Shown: positions 37,947 through 46,700 of the stretch, in pieces
Layout: every line of letters starts with the position of its first letter
How positions within the stretch are numbered: position 1 is the stretch's first letter
Made by a program: the position numbers and the translations under genes
Notes under the pieces: model-generated
Seen by the model: the letters and a program-made list of their open reading frames with translations, nothing else
The model's database searches: none
What the model was told of the DNA's origin: nothing
Assembly: GCF_003350005.1 (NCBI RefSeq)
Contig: NZ_QLKS01000003.1
Location: 310,001 to 374,000, forward strand
Direction: 5' to 3'
Origin: Psychrobacter proteolyticus
GTDB lineage: Bacteria > Pseudomonadota > Gammaproteobacteria > Pseudomonadales > Moraxellaceae
Length of the DNA stretch: 64,000 nucleotides

Positions 37947-38064
37947 ATGAAAAAAAATTAGCAAGATAATTCTATTGTCCTTGATAGCGGTACTATTTTT
38001 AGCTCTTAGTATTGGGCTATATGTTCTTTATCAAGGTTATCTAGTGATTTTACATTCTGTCTAA
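37947..38064 (+). pseudogene. Frameshifted small membrane protein gene
   Basis: From the ATG at 37947, read-through of an A8 run stops at once. If one A is removed, a 38-residue peptide results, beginning MKKISKIILL and running into a single hydrophobic segment (LIAVLFLALSIGLYVLYQGY), ending before TAA at 38062. AAGAG precedes the ATG. Either a decayed small membrane protein, an N-terminal remnant of a larger secreted protein, or a slippage-controlled gene. Confidence 0.4.
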
Positions 38065-38240
38065 TAAGCAGCTTTAAGGATAATAAAAGAATGAATGAAA
38101 TCAAAAAACCTTCGAGTTAATCACAATGATTACACTCACAAGTATATTGACAGCTACCATTAATATATAAAAATTTTAATCTCAATAACTTAGGTGCTAT
38201 GTTTAAGTCTTCACTAGGGTACCATCATAAATATAATGCC

Positions 38241-38272
38241 ATAAAAAAACTGAGCATATGGCTCAGTTTTTT
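38241..38272. terminator. Bidirectional terminator after purC
   Basis: ACTGAGC (38249-38255) pairs with GCTCAGT (38261-38267), a 5-nt loop, with A and T runs on each side. Confidence 0.85.
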
Positions 38273-38295
38273 ATTTTATGCTAAGTATCAGACAC

Positions 38296-39009
38296 TTATT
38301 TTAATGGCACACCAATACGGTCAGCCACTTCTTCATAAGCTTCAATCACATCGCCTAATGACTGACGGAAACGGTCTTTATCAAGTTTCTTCTTAGTGTT
38401 CTTGTCCCAGATACGGCAGCCATCTGGTGAGAACTCATCACCTAATACGATACGGTCATGGAATACGCCAAACTCTAGTTTAAAATCAACTAAGATTAAA
38501 TCACCCGCATCAAACAATGCTTTTAGCACATCGTTGACTTGATAGGTTAGCTCTTCCATCTTAGCCAATTGCTCTTTGGTAGCCCAACCAAGAGAGACAG
38601 AAAGTGATTCGTTAACCATCGGATCACCTAGCGCATCATCTTTATAAAACAGCTCATACGTTGGCGGCGTCAATGCTTGACCTTCTTCTAAGCCTAAACG
38701 ACGCACCAAACTACCAGCTGCAAAGTTACGAACCACGCACTCTACAGGAATCATGTCCAAGCGTTTAACCAACACTTCGTCATCAGACAATTGCTTCTCA
38801 AAATGTGTTTCGATACCAGCATCAGACAATTTTTGCATGATAAAAGCATTAAAGCGGTTATTAACCACACCTTTACGTGCTAATTGTTCGATACGCTTAC
38901 CATCAAGCGCTGAGGTATCATCACGGAAGTGCAAAATCAGAAGATCATTGTCTTCTGTTTCATAGACAGATTTGGCTTTACCTTTATACAGCAGTTGTTG
39001 CTTTTGCAT
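38296..39009 (-). CDS. purC: Phosphoribosylaminoimidazole-succinocarboxamide synthase
   Basis: SAICAR synthetase of purine synthesis. The 237-aa length equals the E. coli enzyme. Features are [13 protein letters not shown] (6-18), [13 protein letters not shown] (47-59; [10 protein letters not shown]), [13 protein letters not shown] (about 92-104), [11 protein letters not shown] (about 171-181) and the [13 protein letters not shown] motif (about 190-202). The ATG at 39009 gives the canonical start, preceded by AGGAAC. The upstream frame to 39081 is non-conserved. It ends the dapA-bamC-purC cluster. Confidence 0.97.
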   Translation of the reverse strand: MQKQQLLYKGKAKSVYETEDNDLLILHFRDDTSALDGKRIEQLARKGVVNNRFNAFIMQKLSDAGIETHFEKQLSDDEVLVKRLDMIPVECVVRNFAAGSLVRRLGLEEGQALTPPTYELFYKDDALGDPMVNESLSVSLGWATKEQLAKMEELTYQVNDVLKALFDAGDLILVDFKLEFGVFHDRIVLGDEFSPDGCRIWDKNTKKKLDKDRFRQSLGDVIEAYEEVADRIGVPLK

Positions 39010-39137
39010 TATGGGGGTTCCTGTTCGTTCAAGCTTATGTGGTAAAAACGCGCAGCTACCGCTGACTGATGTAAGATACATGGTTTGCGGCTATGATAAA
39101 AAACGCAAAAGTCAGCGATATAGATAAGGTAATAAGT

Positions 39138-39464
39138 TTAGTTCGAAGTGTTGCTAACAGCACGCTGAGGTTTTGGTAGCTGATACTGATTGCCTGACTC
39201 ATTTTGTAGCTTGAGCGTGTTTGCCCCAGCGTTAGGTGTTGAATACAAAGGTACAAAAGGTGCCGTTTCTTGGGCGGCAGGCAGCTCTATCGGTGCAAGC
39301 TTTTTGCTTTGCTGATAATCTAAGCTACCGTTGTCACGTTTACCAAGCAAGTTTTTGGTCGCTTGACAGCCACTCAATACCAAAGTGCTACCCAAAACCA
39401 AGGTCAGTATTGCTGGAAATAATTTTGTCGTTGATGATACTGTCTTTGATGTTACTGTCATCAT
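39138..39464 (-). CDS. bamC: Minimal BamC-like (NlpB) lipoprotein
   Basis: The 108-aa protein has a signal peptide with lipobox LVLSGC (Cys33). The mature 75 residues resemble the unstructured N-terminal part of BamC, with NGSLDYQQSKKLAPIELP (about 45-62), a proline-rich stretch, and GNQYQLPKPQ. E. coli BamC is about 344 aa and continues with two helix-grip domains; these are missing. Only 128 bp separate its stop from purC, so they cannot be encoded. The order dapA-bamC-purC matches E. coli dapA-nlpB-purC and is the main support. The family's N-terminus contacts BamD in the outer-membrane assembly machine. Confidence 0.78.
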   Translation of the reverse strand: MMTVTSKTVSSTTKLFPAILTLVLGSTLVLSGCQATKNLLGKRDNGSLDYQQSKKLAPIELPAAQETAPFVPLYSTPNAGANTLKLQNESGNQYQLPKPQRAVSNTSN

Positions 39465-39605
39465 GTTGTCTCTCTGAGTTAGCAGTTATTGCTTATGTAG
39501 GCGATTGACTTACCGTGATAAGGTGACTTGCTACTAGATCGAATGGCACTCATCTAATGTGCAGCAAGTCTTAAATCGCCGAATATCAATTGGCTAAATA
39601 TCAAT

Positions 39606-40511
39606 TTATAGTATGTTTGCTCGAACCAATGCTTCATCGATAGTCGCATGATGCTGCTCCGCGAGCCAAACCAATGGCAGACGAATACCCGTCTCGATCA
39701 TACCCATTTTATGCAATGCGTACTTCGCTGGGATAGGGCTTGATTCGATGAATAGGTCGCGGTGCAGATGCTTGACCACGTCATGAATCTGACTAGCCGC
39801 TTCAAAATCGCCACGCAAGCCAGCAGCGAAAGTCTCGCTCATGGCTTTTGGTGCGACGTTGGCCGTTACTGAGATATTGCCTTTGCCACCTACTTTCATT
39901 AGATCAAGCGCAGTGCCGTCATCACCAGATAACACAACCATTCTGTCACCAACAGCTTTGATCAATTGCTCACCGCGACCGACAGATCCTGTCGCATCTT
40001 TGATAGCAACGATATTATCGATATCACACAAACGCTCGACCGTTTCTTGAGCGATATCAACCACTGTACGTCCAGGCACGTTATACAGCATTTGCGGTAT
40101 ATTTACGGCTTTGGCAATGGCTTGATAATGCTGGAATAAGCCTTCTTGTGGCGGCTTATTGTAGTAAGGAGCAACGAGCAGCGCGCAATCTGCACCTGCA
40201 TCGGCAGCATCCTGAGTCAGCTTGATGGCTTCCATCGTGTTGTTGGCACCAGTACCCGCGATGACCGGCACACGACCTTTAACATGCTGGACAAAATAGC
40301 GAATGACATCGCTATGCTCTTGCATAGATAGGGTCGCTGATTCGCCAGTAGTACCAACAGCCACAAGGCAATGCGTACCCTGCTCGATCTGCCAATCTAT
40401 GAGATCTGCGAGACGTTTATAATCGACCTTACCGTCAGGGTGCATGGGCGTTACCAAAGCTACCATTGAGCCTTGTAGTCGGGTTTTGATCTCGTCGTAT
40501 GCTGTGCTCAT
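39606..40511 (-). CDS. dapA: 4-hydroxy-tetrahydrodipicolinate synthase
   Basis: DapA condenses aspartate semialdehyde and pyruvate in lysine and meso-diaminopimelate synthesis. The 301-aa TIM barrel has GSMVALVTPMHPDGKVDY (14-31), VGTTGESATLS (about 52-62), the YNVPGRT motif with the catalytic tyrosine (about 142-148) and the Schiff-base lysine in VAIKDATG (about 169-176). Length is normal. It is the first gene of the dapA-bamC-purC group. Confidence 0.97.
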   Translation of the reverse strand: MSTAYDEIKTRLQGSMVALVTPMHPDGKVDYKRLADLIDWQIEQGTHCLVAVGTTGESATLSMQEHSDVIRYFVQHVKGRVPVIAGTGANNTMEAIKLTQDAADAGADCALLVAPYYNKPPQEGLFQHYQAIAKAVNIPQMLYNVPGRTVVDIAQETVERLCDIDNIVAIKDATGSVGRGEQLIKAVGDRMVVLSGDDGTALDLMKVGGKGNISVTANVAPKAMSETFAAGLRGDFEAASQIHDVVKHLHRDLFIESSPIPAKYALHKMGMIETGIRLPLVWLAEQHHATIDEALVRANIL

Positions 40512-41163
40512 AACCGTGCCTTACTGTATTATCCTAGCTTTTATTAAAGCTGTCACATGATAGGTCGTTTGCAAGTACCATTGCTTTATATGCGTTGATA
40601 AACGCTGATGGCGTAACTTGCTTGATGTTAATGCTGCGTCTCTACTTACTATAATAGCGTTTGTATCATAGATAATTATATCTATGATATCAGTATCGTG
40701 ATGGCAATCTACCAAGAGTAATGGGCGTACCTACTAACCGACAGAAATATAATAATAAGAGTGCTCGTTAGTGTAGCATATTTTGATTTGACCGCTATCA
40801 ATCAATTGGCAGTCAACCCATAATTTTAGTACCAAAAAACGTGTATTATTTTTTGCTTAAATATATAAAGCTTGGCCTAAAACCTTGCAAATAAATAATC
40901 ACATTACTACAGAAGCAGTTTAGCGTAATCAATGTACGCTGATAAGTCTCTTATGTAATATTAACGAATCGTCAACACATCGATAGTAGGTCGATAGAAA
41001 CGAAAAGGCAACCCTCTCGTATCGATGCTCATGAATATACAACATTCTATTAATAAGCTAAATAGAAAGCATAGTCATTGACGTGCTCGCTGCCTTTATA
41101 CTCTGAACCCTATTCTAAGTTACATTATTAGTAACATTAACAGTCACGCTTTAATCATGACAC
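40512..41163. other. Intergenic region upstream of dapA
   Basis: A 652-bp AT-rich region. It should contain the dapA promoter and the 3' end of the protease gene. A weak hairpin GTTAC/GTAAC at 41119-41135 lacks a T run. No gene recognised. Confidence 0.4.
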
Positions 41164-42618
41164 CTACTCAATACGCAGACCAATAATAGCAGGAATGCCT
41201 TGACGTATAACTTCTATAGTGACCACGCCTTTTTTAGGAAGAGAAGCAATAGCACCTGAAAAGTCTGCCACTGTTTTAATCGGCTTTTGATGAAAGTTAG
41301 TAATGACATCACCTGCCAGAATACCTGAGCGAGCGGCCAATCCAGTAGGATCAACTGTGGTAACCAATATGCCTGTTTTATTATCTACAGCGATTTCTGC
41401 TTGTTCATCTGCCGTCAAATCGCGTAAACGCAAGCCCAATTGTACATCATCATTTTGCTCATCACCGCTCTGTGCTCTTACATCGTTGGGCGCGTAAGCG
41501 AGCTTGCCGTTAATTACCATCTGCTTACCGTTACGCTGAATCCGTGCACGGAAGGAGTCGCTTGGACGCGCTCGATTGAGCAAGTTCAGCAAATCTGATG
41601 CTTCCATGATTTGTACGTCATTGTATTGCAAAATGATGTCACCAGGTTTTAGGCCTGATTTTTGTGCTGGCGAATCTGGTGATACACGAGTCAGTAAAGC
41701 ACCTTGAGGACGCTCTAAATTATAAGCCTCGGCCAGATTGCGATCGATATCTTGTGGATAGATTCCTAAATATGCACGTGCCACTTCACCGTCATTTTTT
41801 AGCTGCTCATAAATATCCATGGCAGCGTCAATAGGGATAGAGAATGACAGACCCATATAACCGCCAGTACCACTAAAAATACGCGAGTTAATACCAATCA
41901 CTTCACCGCGTTGGTTAAATAGTGGCCCGCCAGAGTTACCTGGGTTTAATGCCACATCCGTTTGGATAAATGGCACACTGGTCTCACGCGAGAAGCTACG
42001 CGACTTGGCACTGACAATACCAGCAGAGGCTGAGTAGTCAAAACCAAATGGCGAACCGATTGCTAATACTGGCTCCCCTACTTTTAGACCATTGGAGTCG
42101 CCAATAGGCAGGGCTGGAAATTGATTGCCCTCCACTTTTAGCACGGCCACATCTGAGCGCTCGTCACTACCAACCAAAGTTGCATCAAGCTCGGTTCTAT
42201 CATTGAGCGTCACAGTGATTTTGTCCGCACCTGAGATGACATGATGGTTGGTCAGCATATATCCATTAGAGGTAATAAAAAAGGCCGTACCATAAGCATG
42301 TTCAATCGCTGGCGTCGCGACTCGATCAGGGATACGTAGACGATCACCGAAGAACTGACGCAACACTTCAGCAGTCTGAGCCTTAGCAAGCTCGGCTTCA
42401 CTAATCGTTTTAGTGACATTGACGCGTGCCACTGCTGGCGTGACTTGTTGCACCAAACCAGAGAAATCAGCCGTAGTGACTGCAGCCTGCGCACTGTTTA
42501 TCGTCGTGACATTGATACTAGCAAACATAGCGGTACTAACAGCGAGTGCCAGCGCACTACGTTGTAACCAGCGCTGCATATTGGCAGTCGTCTGTCCTTT
42601 GAACATATTGATAGGCAT
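41164..42618 (-). CDS. Periplasmic serine protease, DegP/MucD family
   Basis: The 484-aa periplasmic HtrA-type protease and chaperone degrades misfolded envelope proteins. The signal peptide ends near NSAQA (41-45). The catalytic triad is His126 in TNHHVIS, Asp156 in RSDVAV and Ser229 in PGNSGGP. Two C-terminal PDZ domains follow (about 275-365 and 385-484). The start at 42618 has GGAGGA six bases upstream, so I prefer it over 42660. MucD/DegP-like; exact orthologue (DegP, DegQ or MucD) not decided. In related bacteria this gene is stress-induced. Confidence 0.95.
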   Translation of the reverse strand: MPINMFKGQTTANMQRWLQRSALALAVSTAMFASINVTTINSAQAAVTTADFSGLVQQVTPAVARVNVTKTISEAELAKAQTAEVLRQFFGDRLRIPDRVATPAIEHAYGTAFFITSNGYMLTNHHVISGADKITVTLNDRTELDATLVGSDERSDVAVLKVEGNQFPALPIGDSNGLKVGEPVLAIGSPFGFDYSASAGIVSAKSRSFSRETSVPFIQTDVALNPGNSGGPLFNQRGEVIGINSRIFSGTGGYMGLSFSIPIDAAMDIYEQLKNDGEVARAYLGIYPQDIDRNLAEAYNLERPQGALLTRVSPDSPAQKSGLKPGDIILQYNDVQIMEASDLLNLLNRARPSDSFRARIQRNGKQMVINGKLAYAPNDVRAQSGDEQNDDVQLGLRLRDLTADEQAEIAVDNKTGILVTTVDPTGLAARSGILAGDVITNFHQKPIKTVADFSGAIASLPKKGVVTIEVIRQGIPAIIGLRIE

Positions 42619-43462
42619 TTTGTGTCCTCCATATGAGTAATCGCTGTTATTAACAGCCACGTTATGATTTTCAGCGATAGCGACTACACCAAGCGGTATG
42701 CCCCTATTCGTTACTATTTGGTGAAATTATATTCTTTTATCTATTGATATTGTGCAGCACTTTTATTCGAGCTTCCTGTTATAACCATTTAGCCGTTACT
42801 TTACGCTTATTTTTATCACTACTCATTACTTGAATACTTATAGAGCGCTCGTCTTCCAAATATGAATAAGGTTGTATCGTAAAATAAATACTATCAGCCG
42901 TCAGTATATGACATTTCATGGCACTAACACTATTATCCTGTGCGCGACGTGCATGCCCAACGCAGCTACTGTATGATAAATAAAAACTTAAAGCATTATG
43001 CTGATGCCTTTTGTATAGTGCAGGATAACCCAAGGCAGCGTTATTTCATATGGGCTTCGTATACTTTTGTGGCCGTGAGATAGCTTTTTAGCAGGTACGG
43101 CTTACATCAGCTTGAAATAAAATCATGGTATGATGTCAAACCAAATATTTTACTAAACAAACAAAAGTTAGCTTGTATATGAGTCTGTTTATTGCAGGCT
43201 TATGAACTGGCTATCATCACTCTTGTTTTCCATCTTTTGCATTTCTAGCGTATTGTGATTTATCTAGAAGCGCTTTTGTCTTTGCTACTTTATAGTAGTT
43301 ATATCATATCTAGCTTATGTTGTGATTCATGAGGGCTATCAGTGCGATGGCTTGGCTACAACAAAAACGGATAACAACTTATTGTTAAATAAACGGTAGC
43401 GACTATCTTATAACAGCTATCGATAGATATAAAATATGACAAGATTATAAAAGGATTAATTT
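42619..43462. other. 844-bp intergenic region
   Basis: No gene is firmly recognised. One minus-strand open frame (42779-43033) starts at TTG and ends in a charged, protein-like stretch, but has no good ribosome site, so I treat it as a doubtful remnant. A divergent promoter zone for the protease and the antiporter must be here. Confidence 0.4.
42779..43033 (-). pseudogene. Doubtful small ORF or gene remnant
   Basis: The 84-aa frame begins at TTG. Its last 60 residues (from CVGHARRAQDNSVSAMKCH to SSDKNKRKVTAKWL) are charged, with beta-prone stretches, and read like the C-terminus of a small secreted protein. The N-terminal part is poor. It may be a decayed gene. Function unknown. Confidence 0.25.
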
Positions 43463-45736
43463 ATGGATACCGCCCTTTTGCTATCCGGCGTGGTTGGGAT
43501 TGGCATTGCCGCCCAATGGTTGGCTTGGTATTTAAAGCAACCATCCATTTTATTTTTATTACTGATTGGTATTATCGTCGGCCCAGTGCTGGGTGTATTT
43601 GACCCAGATCTGGTATTAGGCGAGCTGATGTTCCCCTTCATCTCTTTGGGCGTAGCGATTATCCTATTTGAAGGATCGTTAACGCTAGAGTTCGATGAGA
43701 TTAAGCAACATGGTACCGTGGTACAGATGCTGGTATCGGTCGGTGTACTGATTACAATTGCTATTGTGGCACTATCAACTTATTTACTATTCGATGTCGA
43801 CCCATTGATTGCTCTACTCTTCGGTGCACTAGTCTGTGTGACTGGTCCAACGGTCATTATGCCACTGCTGCGTAGTGTACGCCCTAACAAAACCATTTCC
43901 AACATCCTAAAATGGGAAGGTATTATCATTGACCCAATCGGCGCTATCGCTGTGGTATTGGTCTATGAGTACATTATCTCAGGCGGCGAAGCCAGTAGTA
44001 TTCTACTGTTTGCTAAGATTGTCGTATTGGCGACTGCAATGGGTATGGCAGGCGCTTGGCTACTTGCCTTCCTTATGCGTCGTCATATGATTCCTGAGTT
44101 TTTGCGTAATGTTTTTACTCTAGCATTTGTACTGGTGTTATTTTCAATATCGAATCACCTAGAGCATGAATCAGGTTTATTGACTGTCACAGTATTGGGC
44201 GTAGCACTGGCAAACTGGCCAAAATTCCCCCGTGAGACGATTTTAGAGTTCAATGAGTCGTTGACCATTCTGCTGATTTCAGTGCTGTTCATTATTCTGG
44301 CGGCGCGTGTAGAGTTGGCAAGCTTGCTTAGTGTTGGTTTTGCAGGGCTAGTGCTCCTCGCGATTGTGATGTTTGTCGCACGCCCACTATCAGTCTGGGC
44401 ATCCGCTATCGGCTCGAACCTTAAGACCAATGAAAAGCTAATGATTAGCTGGATTGGCCCACGTGGTATCGTCGCTGCTGCTATCTCATCACTGTTTGCC
44501 ATTCGTTTGCAAGAGTATGATATCCAAGGCGTAGAGCTACTTGTACCTCTCGTATTTATGGTCATCATTGGTACGGTCATGATTCAGGGTCTAGGTGCAA
44601 AGGTCGTCGGCAACTTACTAGGCGTACGTGAGCCTGAGACCAATGGTATCCTTATCGTCGGCTCAAACCCAATTGCGCTATTGATTGCTACCTCTCTCAA
44701 AGACCAAGGCTTCGATGTCATCGTTGCGCACAATAACTACACCAATATTGCACGCGCACGCATGAGCGGTCTGCGTACTTACTTTGGCAACCCTATCTCC
44801 GATCACGCAGATCATCATCTGGATCTGATCGGTATTGGTCGCTTGTTTGCGATGAGTATGGACAAAGAAATGAACACGTTGTCCGAGATTCATTATCGTC
44901 ATGAATTTGGTGAGCGTAAGCTATACCGTCTTAAATTCAGTGATGAAAAAGTCAAAAGTGAGCGTGATGACAAGCAATCGAACTTCCATTCACAGTGGTT
45001 GTTTGGCAAAGATGTGACCTATACCAAGCTTGCCAGTATGCTGTCCAAAAAAGCTCGAATTAAGATTACCAATATTACGGATAGCTATAGCTTTGAGCAA
45101 TATAAAGCGGACAATAAGCAATTCGTACCGCTATATACCATCGACAAAGAAGGCAAACTGCACGTCATCACAGATAAGTTTGACGGTACTGTCCCTCGTG
45201 ACCGTAAGCTTATATCGCTAGTGGTAGATGATGAAGTACAGCCGAAGCCAGTCGATGTAACGCCTAAGCAAGAGCAGGCTCGCATGGCAGCTGATGCTAA
45301 CTTTGAGTCCAACTCAAAAGCACCTGAAAAGCGAAAAGAGCAGGAGCCTAGCCCTGATGATAGTCAGACAGCAGCGCCAGAGCCTTCGGTAGATAGTGAC
45401 AAAAGTGATGAGCAAAACACTGCCAATCCGTCATCAACTACCCAAAGCAGTAACACCGAGACTAAGTCACCTTCTAGCACTACTGTAGAGAAAAGTGAAC
45501 CAGTAGAAGAGCCAAAAACGTCTGCTACTAATGTGGATAATAAAGGCGTCATGTCTGCAAACTCAACAGCGACTTCGAAGACCAAAACCTCTACGAACAG
45601 TAATGGCAATGGTAGTGCGCCTAAAAACAAAAAAGGGGCGCTTGACCCAAACCGTCTACCTGACTCTGCTCAGGATAGCGACGCCTCTATCGCGACTACT
45701 GAGGATGTAAAAGTAGATAAAATAGATGACAAATAA
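43463..45736 (+). CDS. Na+/H+ antiporter (CPA1 family) with nucleotide-binding and disordered tail
   Basis: The 757-aa inner-membrane protein begins with about 12 helices (1-400) of the CPA1/NhaP-type antiporter: EGSLTLEFDEIK (69-80), GALVCVTGPTVIMPLLRS (about 126-143), GIIIDPIGAIAVV (about 154-166) and WIGPRGIVAAAIS (about 330-342). A TrkA-N-like Rossmann part follows (ILIVGSNPIALLIATSL, about 393-409), then a TrkA-C-like piece (to about 590). The last 150 residues are disordered, rich in Ser, Thr, Asp, Lys and Pro. It probably exchanges Na+ or K+ for H+ and supports pH and osmotic homeostasis. A strong terminator follows. Confidence 0.92.
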   Translation: MDTALLLSGVVGIGIAAQWLAWYLKQPSILFLLLIGIIVGPVLGVFDPDLVLGELMFPFISLGVAIILFEGSLTLEFDEIKQHGTVVQMLVSVGVLITIAIVALSTYLLFDVDPLIALLFGALVCVTGPTVIMPLLRSVRPNKTISNILKWEGIIIDPIGAIAVVLVYEYIISGGEASSILLFAKIVVLATAMGMAGAWLLAFLMRRHMIPEFLRNVFTLAFVLVLFSISNHLEHESGLLTVTVLGVALANWPKFPRETILEFNESLTILLISVLFIILAARVELASLLSVGFAGLVLLAIVMFVARPLSVWASAIGSNLKTNEKLMISWIGPRGIVAAAISSLFAIRLQEYDIQGVELLVPLVFMVIIGTVMIQGLGAKVVGNLLGVREPETNGILIVGSNPIALLIATSLKDQGFDVIVAHNNYTNIARARMSGLRTYFGNPISDHADHHLDLIGIGRLFAMSMDKEMNTLSEIHYRHEFGERKLYRLKFSDEKVKSERDDKQSNFHSQWLFGKDVTYTKLASMLSKKARIKITNITDSYSFEQYKADNKQFVPLYTIDKEGKLHVITDKFDGTVPRDRKLISLVVDDEVQPKPVDVTPKQEQARMAADANFESNSKAPEKRKEQEPSPDDSQTAAPEPSVDSDKSDEQNTANPSSTTQSSNTETKSPSSTTVEKSEPVEEPKTSATNVDNKGVMSANSTATSKTKTSTNSNGNGSAPKNKKGALDPNRLPDSAQDSDASIATTEDVKVDKIDDK

Positions 45737-45787
45737 CGTGCATTGTTATCTGCTTTATTGACTTAAAGATGAAAGATTTAGCTTAAT

Positions 45788-45820
45788 AAAAAGCCCCAGC
45801 ATATTGCTGGGGCTTTTTAT
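45788..45820. terminator. Bidirectional terminator antiporter / tmk
   Basis: Perfect 13-bp stem (45789-45801 with 45805-45817), a TAT loop, and A and T runs. It also ends the minus-strand tmk. Confidence 0.9.
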
Positions 45821-45880
45821 TGATGCTGACTGGCTATCGATACTTCTAACTACCTTATAAACCTACTTGGCAAAATTTAA

Positions 45881-46612
45881 TTATTTGATATCAAATCTAT
45901 CTATAACTGTCTGCCATATACGCGCACTCACATCATCCGTACTGCCCGATGCATCAATACGCTGTATTCGCTCAGGGTACTCGCTCGCAAGCTGGCTAAA
46001 ACCAGTATGCACCCAAGTAAAAAACTCGGTAGCCTGCTGCTCAAAACGATCTGCCGCACTGCGCTTGTTGGCACGTTTCATGCCTTCTGCTACTGGCAAA
46101 TCCAACCACAATGTCAGCTCAGGAAGCTGCGTCACAAATTGTTTGATAAGCATATCGATTTTGCCACGTACCAACTCGTCGCCATACGCACGCCCAAAGC
46201 CCTGATACGCAATAGTAGAGTCGGTAAACCTGTCACATATTACCCAAGTACCATTTTGGAGCGCTGGTAAAATGACTTGCTGCATATGATCACAGCGCGC
46301 CGCAAACATTAGCAGCAGCTCAGTATCGTCTTCGATATCAGTCGCTGGGTCCAATAATATGTCACGCAATTGCTCAGCAAATGGGCTACCACCCGGCTCA
46401 CGAGTACGCAGATACGAGATGCCATTAGCTTCTAAGCGCAAACACAGCTGTTCAATCGCGGTGGTTTTTCCTACGCCTTCGGTCCCTTCAAAACTAATAA
46501 AGCGGCCTAAAGTCGGTGCCGTCTCCGTATTTGAAGCACTTGATTCAGGTGGATTCGATGGTGGTGTGTTGGTATATGACGGTGTTGCGCTAGTGTGCAT
46601 AGATACTGACAT
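45881..46612 (-). CDS. tmk: Thymidylate kinase
   Basis: Tmk phosphorylates dTMP to dTDP. The P-loop is FEGTEGVGKTT (41-51), the DRF motif is WVICDRFTDSTIAYQG (about 123-138), and the LID region RSAADRFEQQ near 183-192 is present. At 243 aa it has an extra N-terminal stretch of about 36 Ser/Pro/Thr-rich residues. A start at Met5 or later, down to GRFISFEG (36-43), cannot be excluded. It is last in the run lipoprotein-pabC-mltG-tmk, whose order is widely conserved. Confidence 0.95.
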   Translation of the reverse strand: MSVSMHTSATPSYTNTPPSNPPESSASNTETAPTLGRFISFEGTEGVGKTTAIEQLCLRLEANGISYLRTREPGGSPFAEQLRDILLDPATDIEDDTELLLMFAARCDHMQQVILPALQNGTWVICDRFTDSTIAYQGFGRAYGDELVRGKIDMLIKQFVTQLPELTLWLDLPVAEGMKRANKRSAADRFEQQATEFFTWVHTGFSQLASEYPERIQRIDASGSTDDVSARIWQTVIDRFDIK

Positions 46613-46700
46613 GATATGACCTTATGTCATTGATGAGCGCTACCTCTACTTTGTAGCACTCAATAAACGATAAGTTTTTTAAGAAGATTAAGAAGGAATA

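Noticed and set aside
41119..41135. Terminator of the DegP-like gene
   Set aside because: The stem is only 5 bp and no T run follows on the minus strand.
44155..44580. 141-codon minus-strand frame inside the antiporter
   Set aside because: Antisense shadow of the conserved antiporter core.
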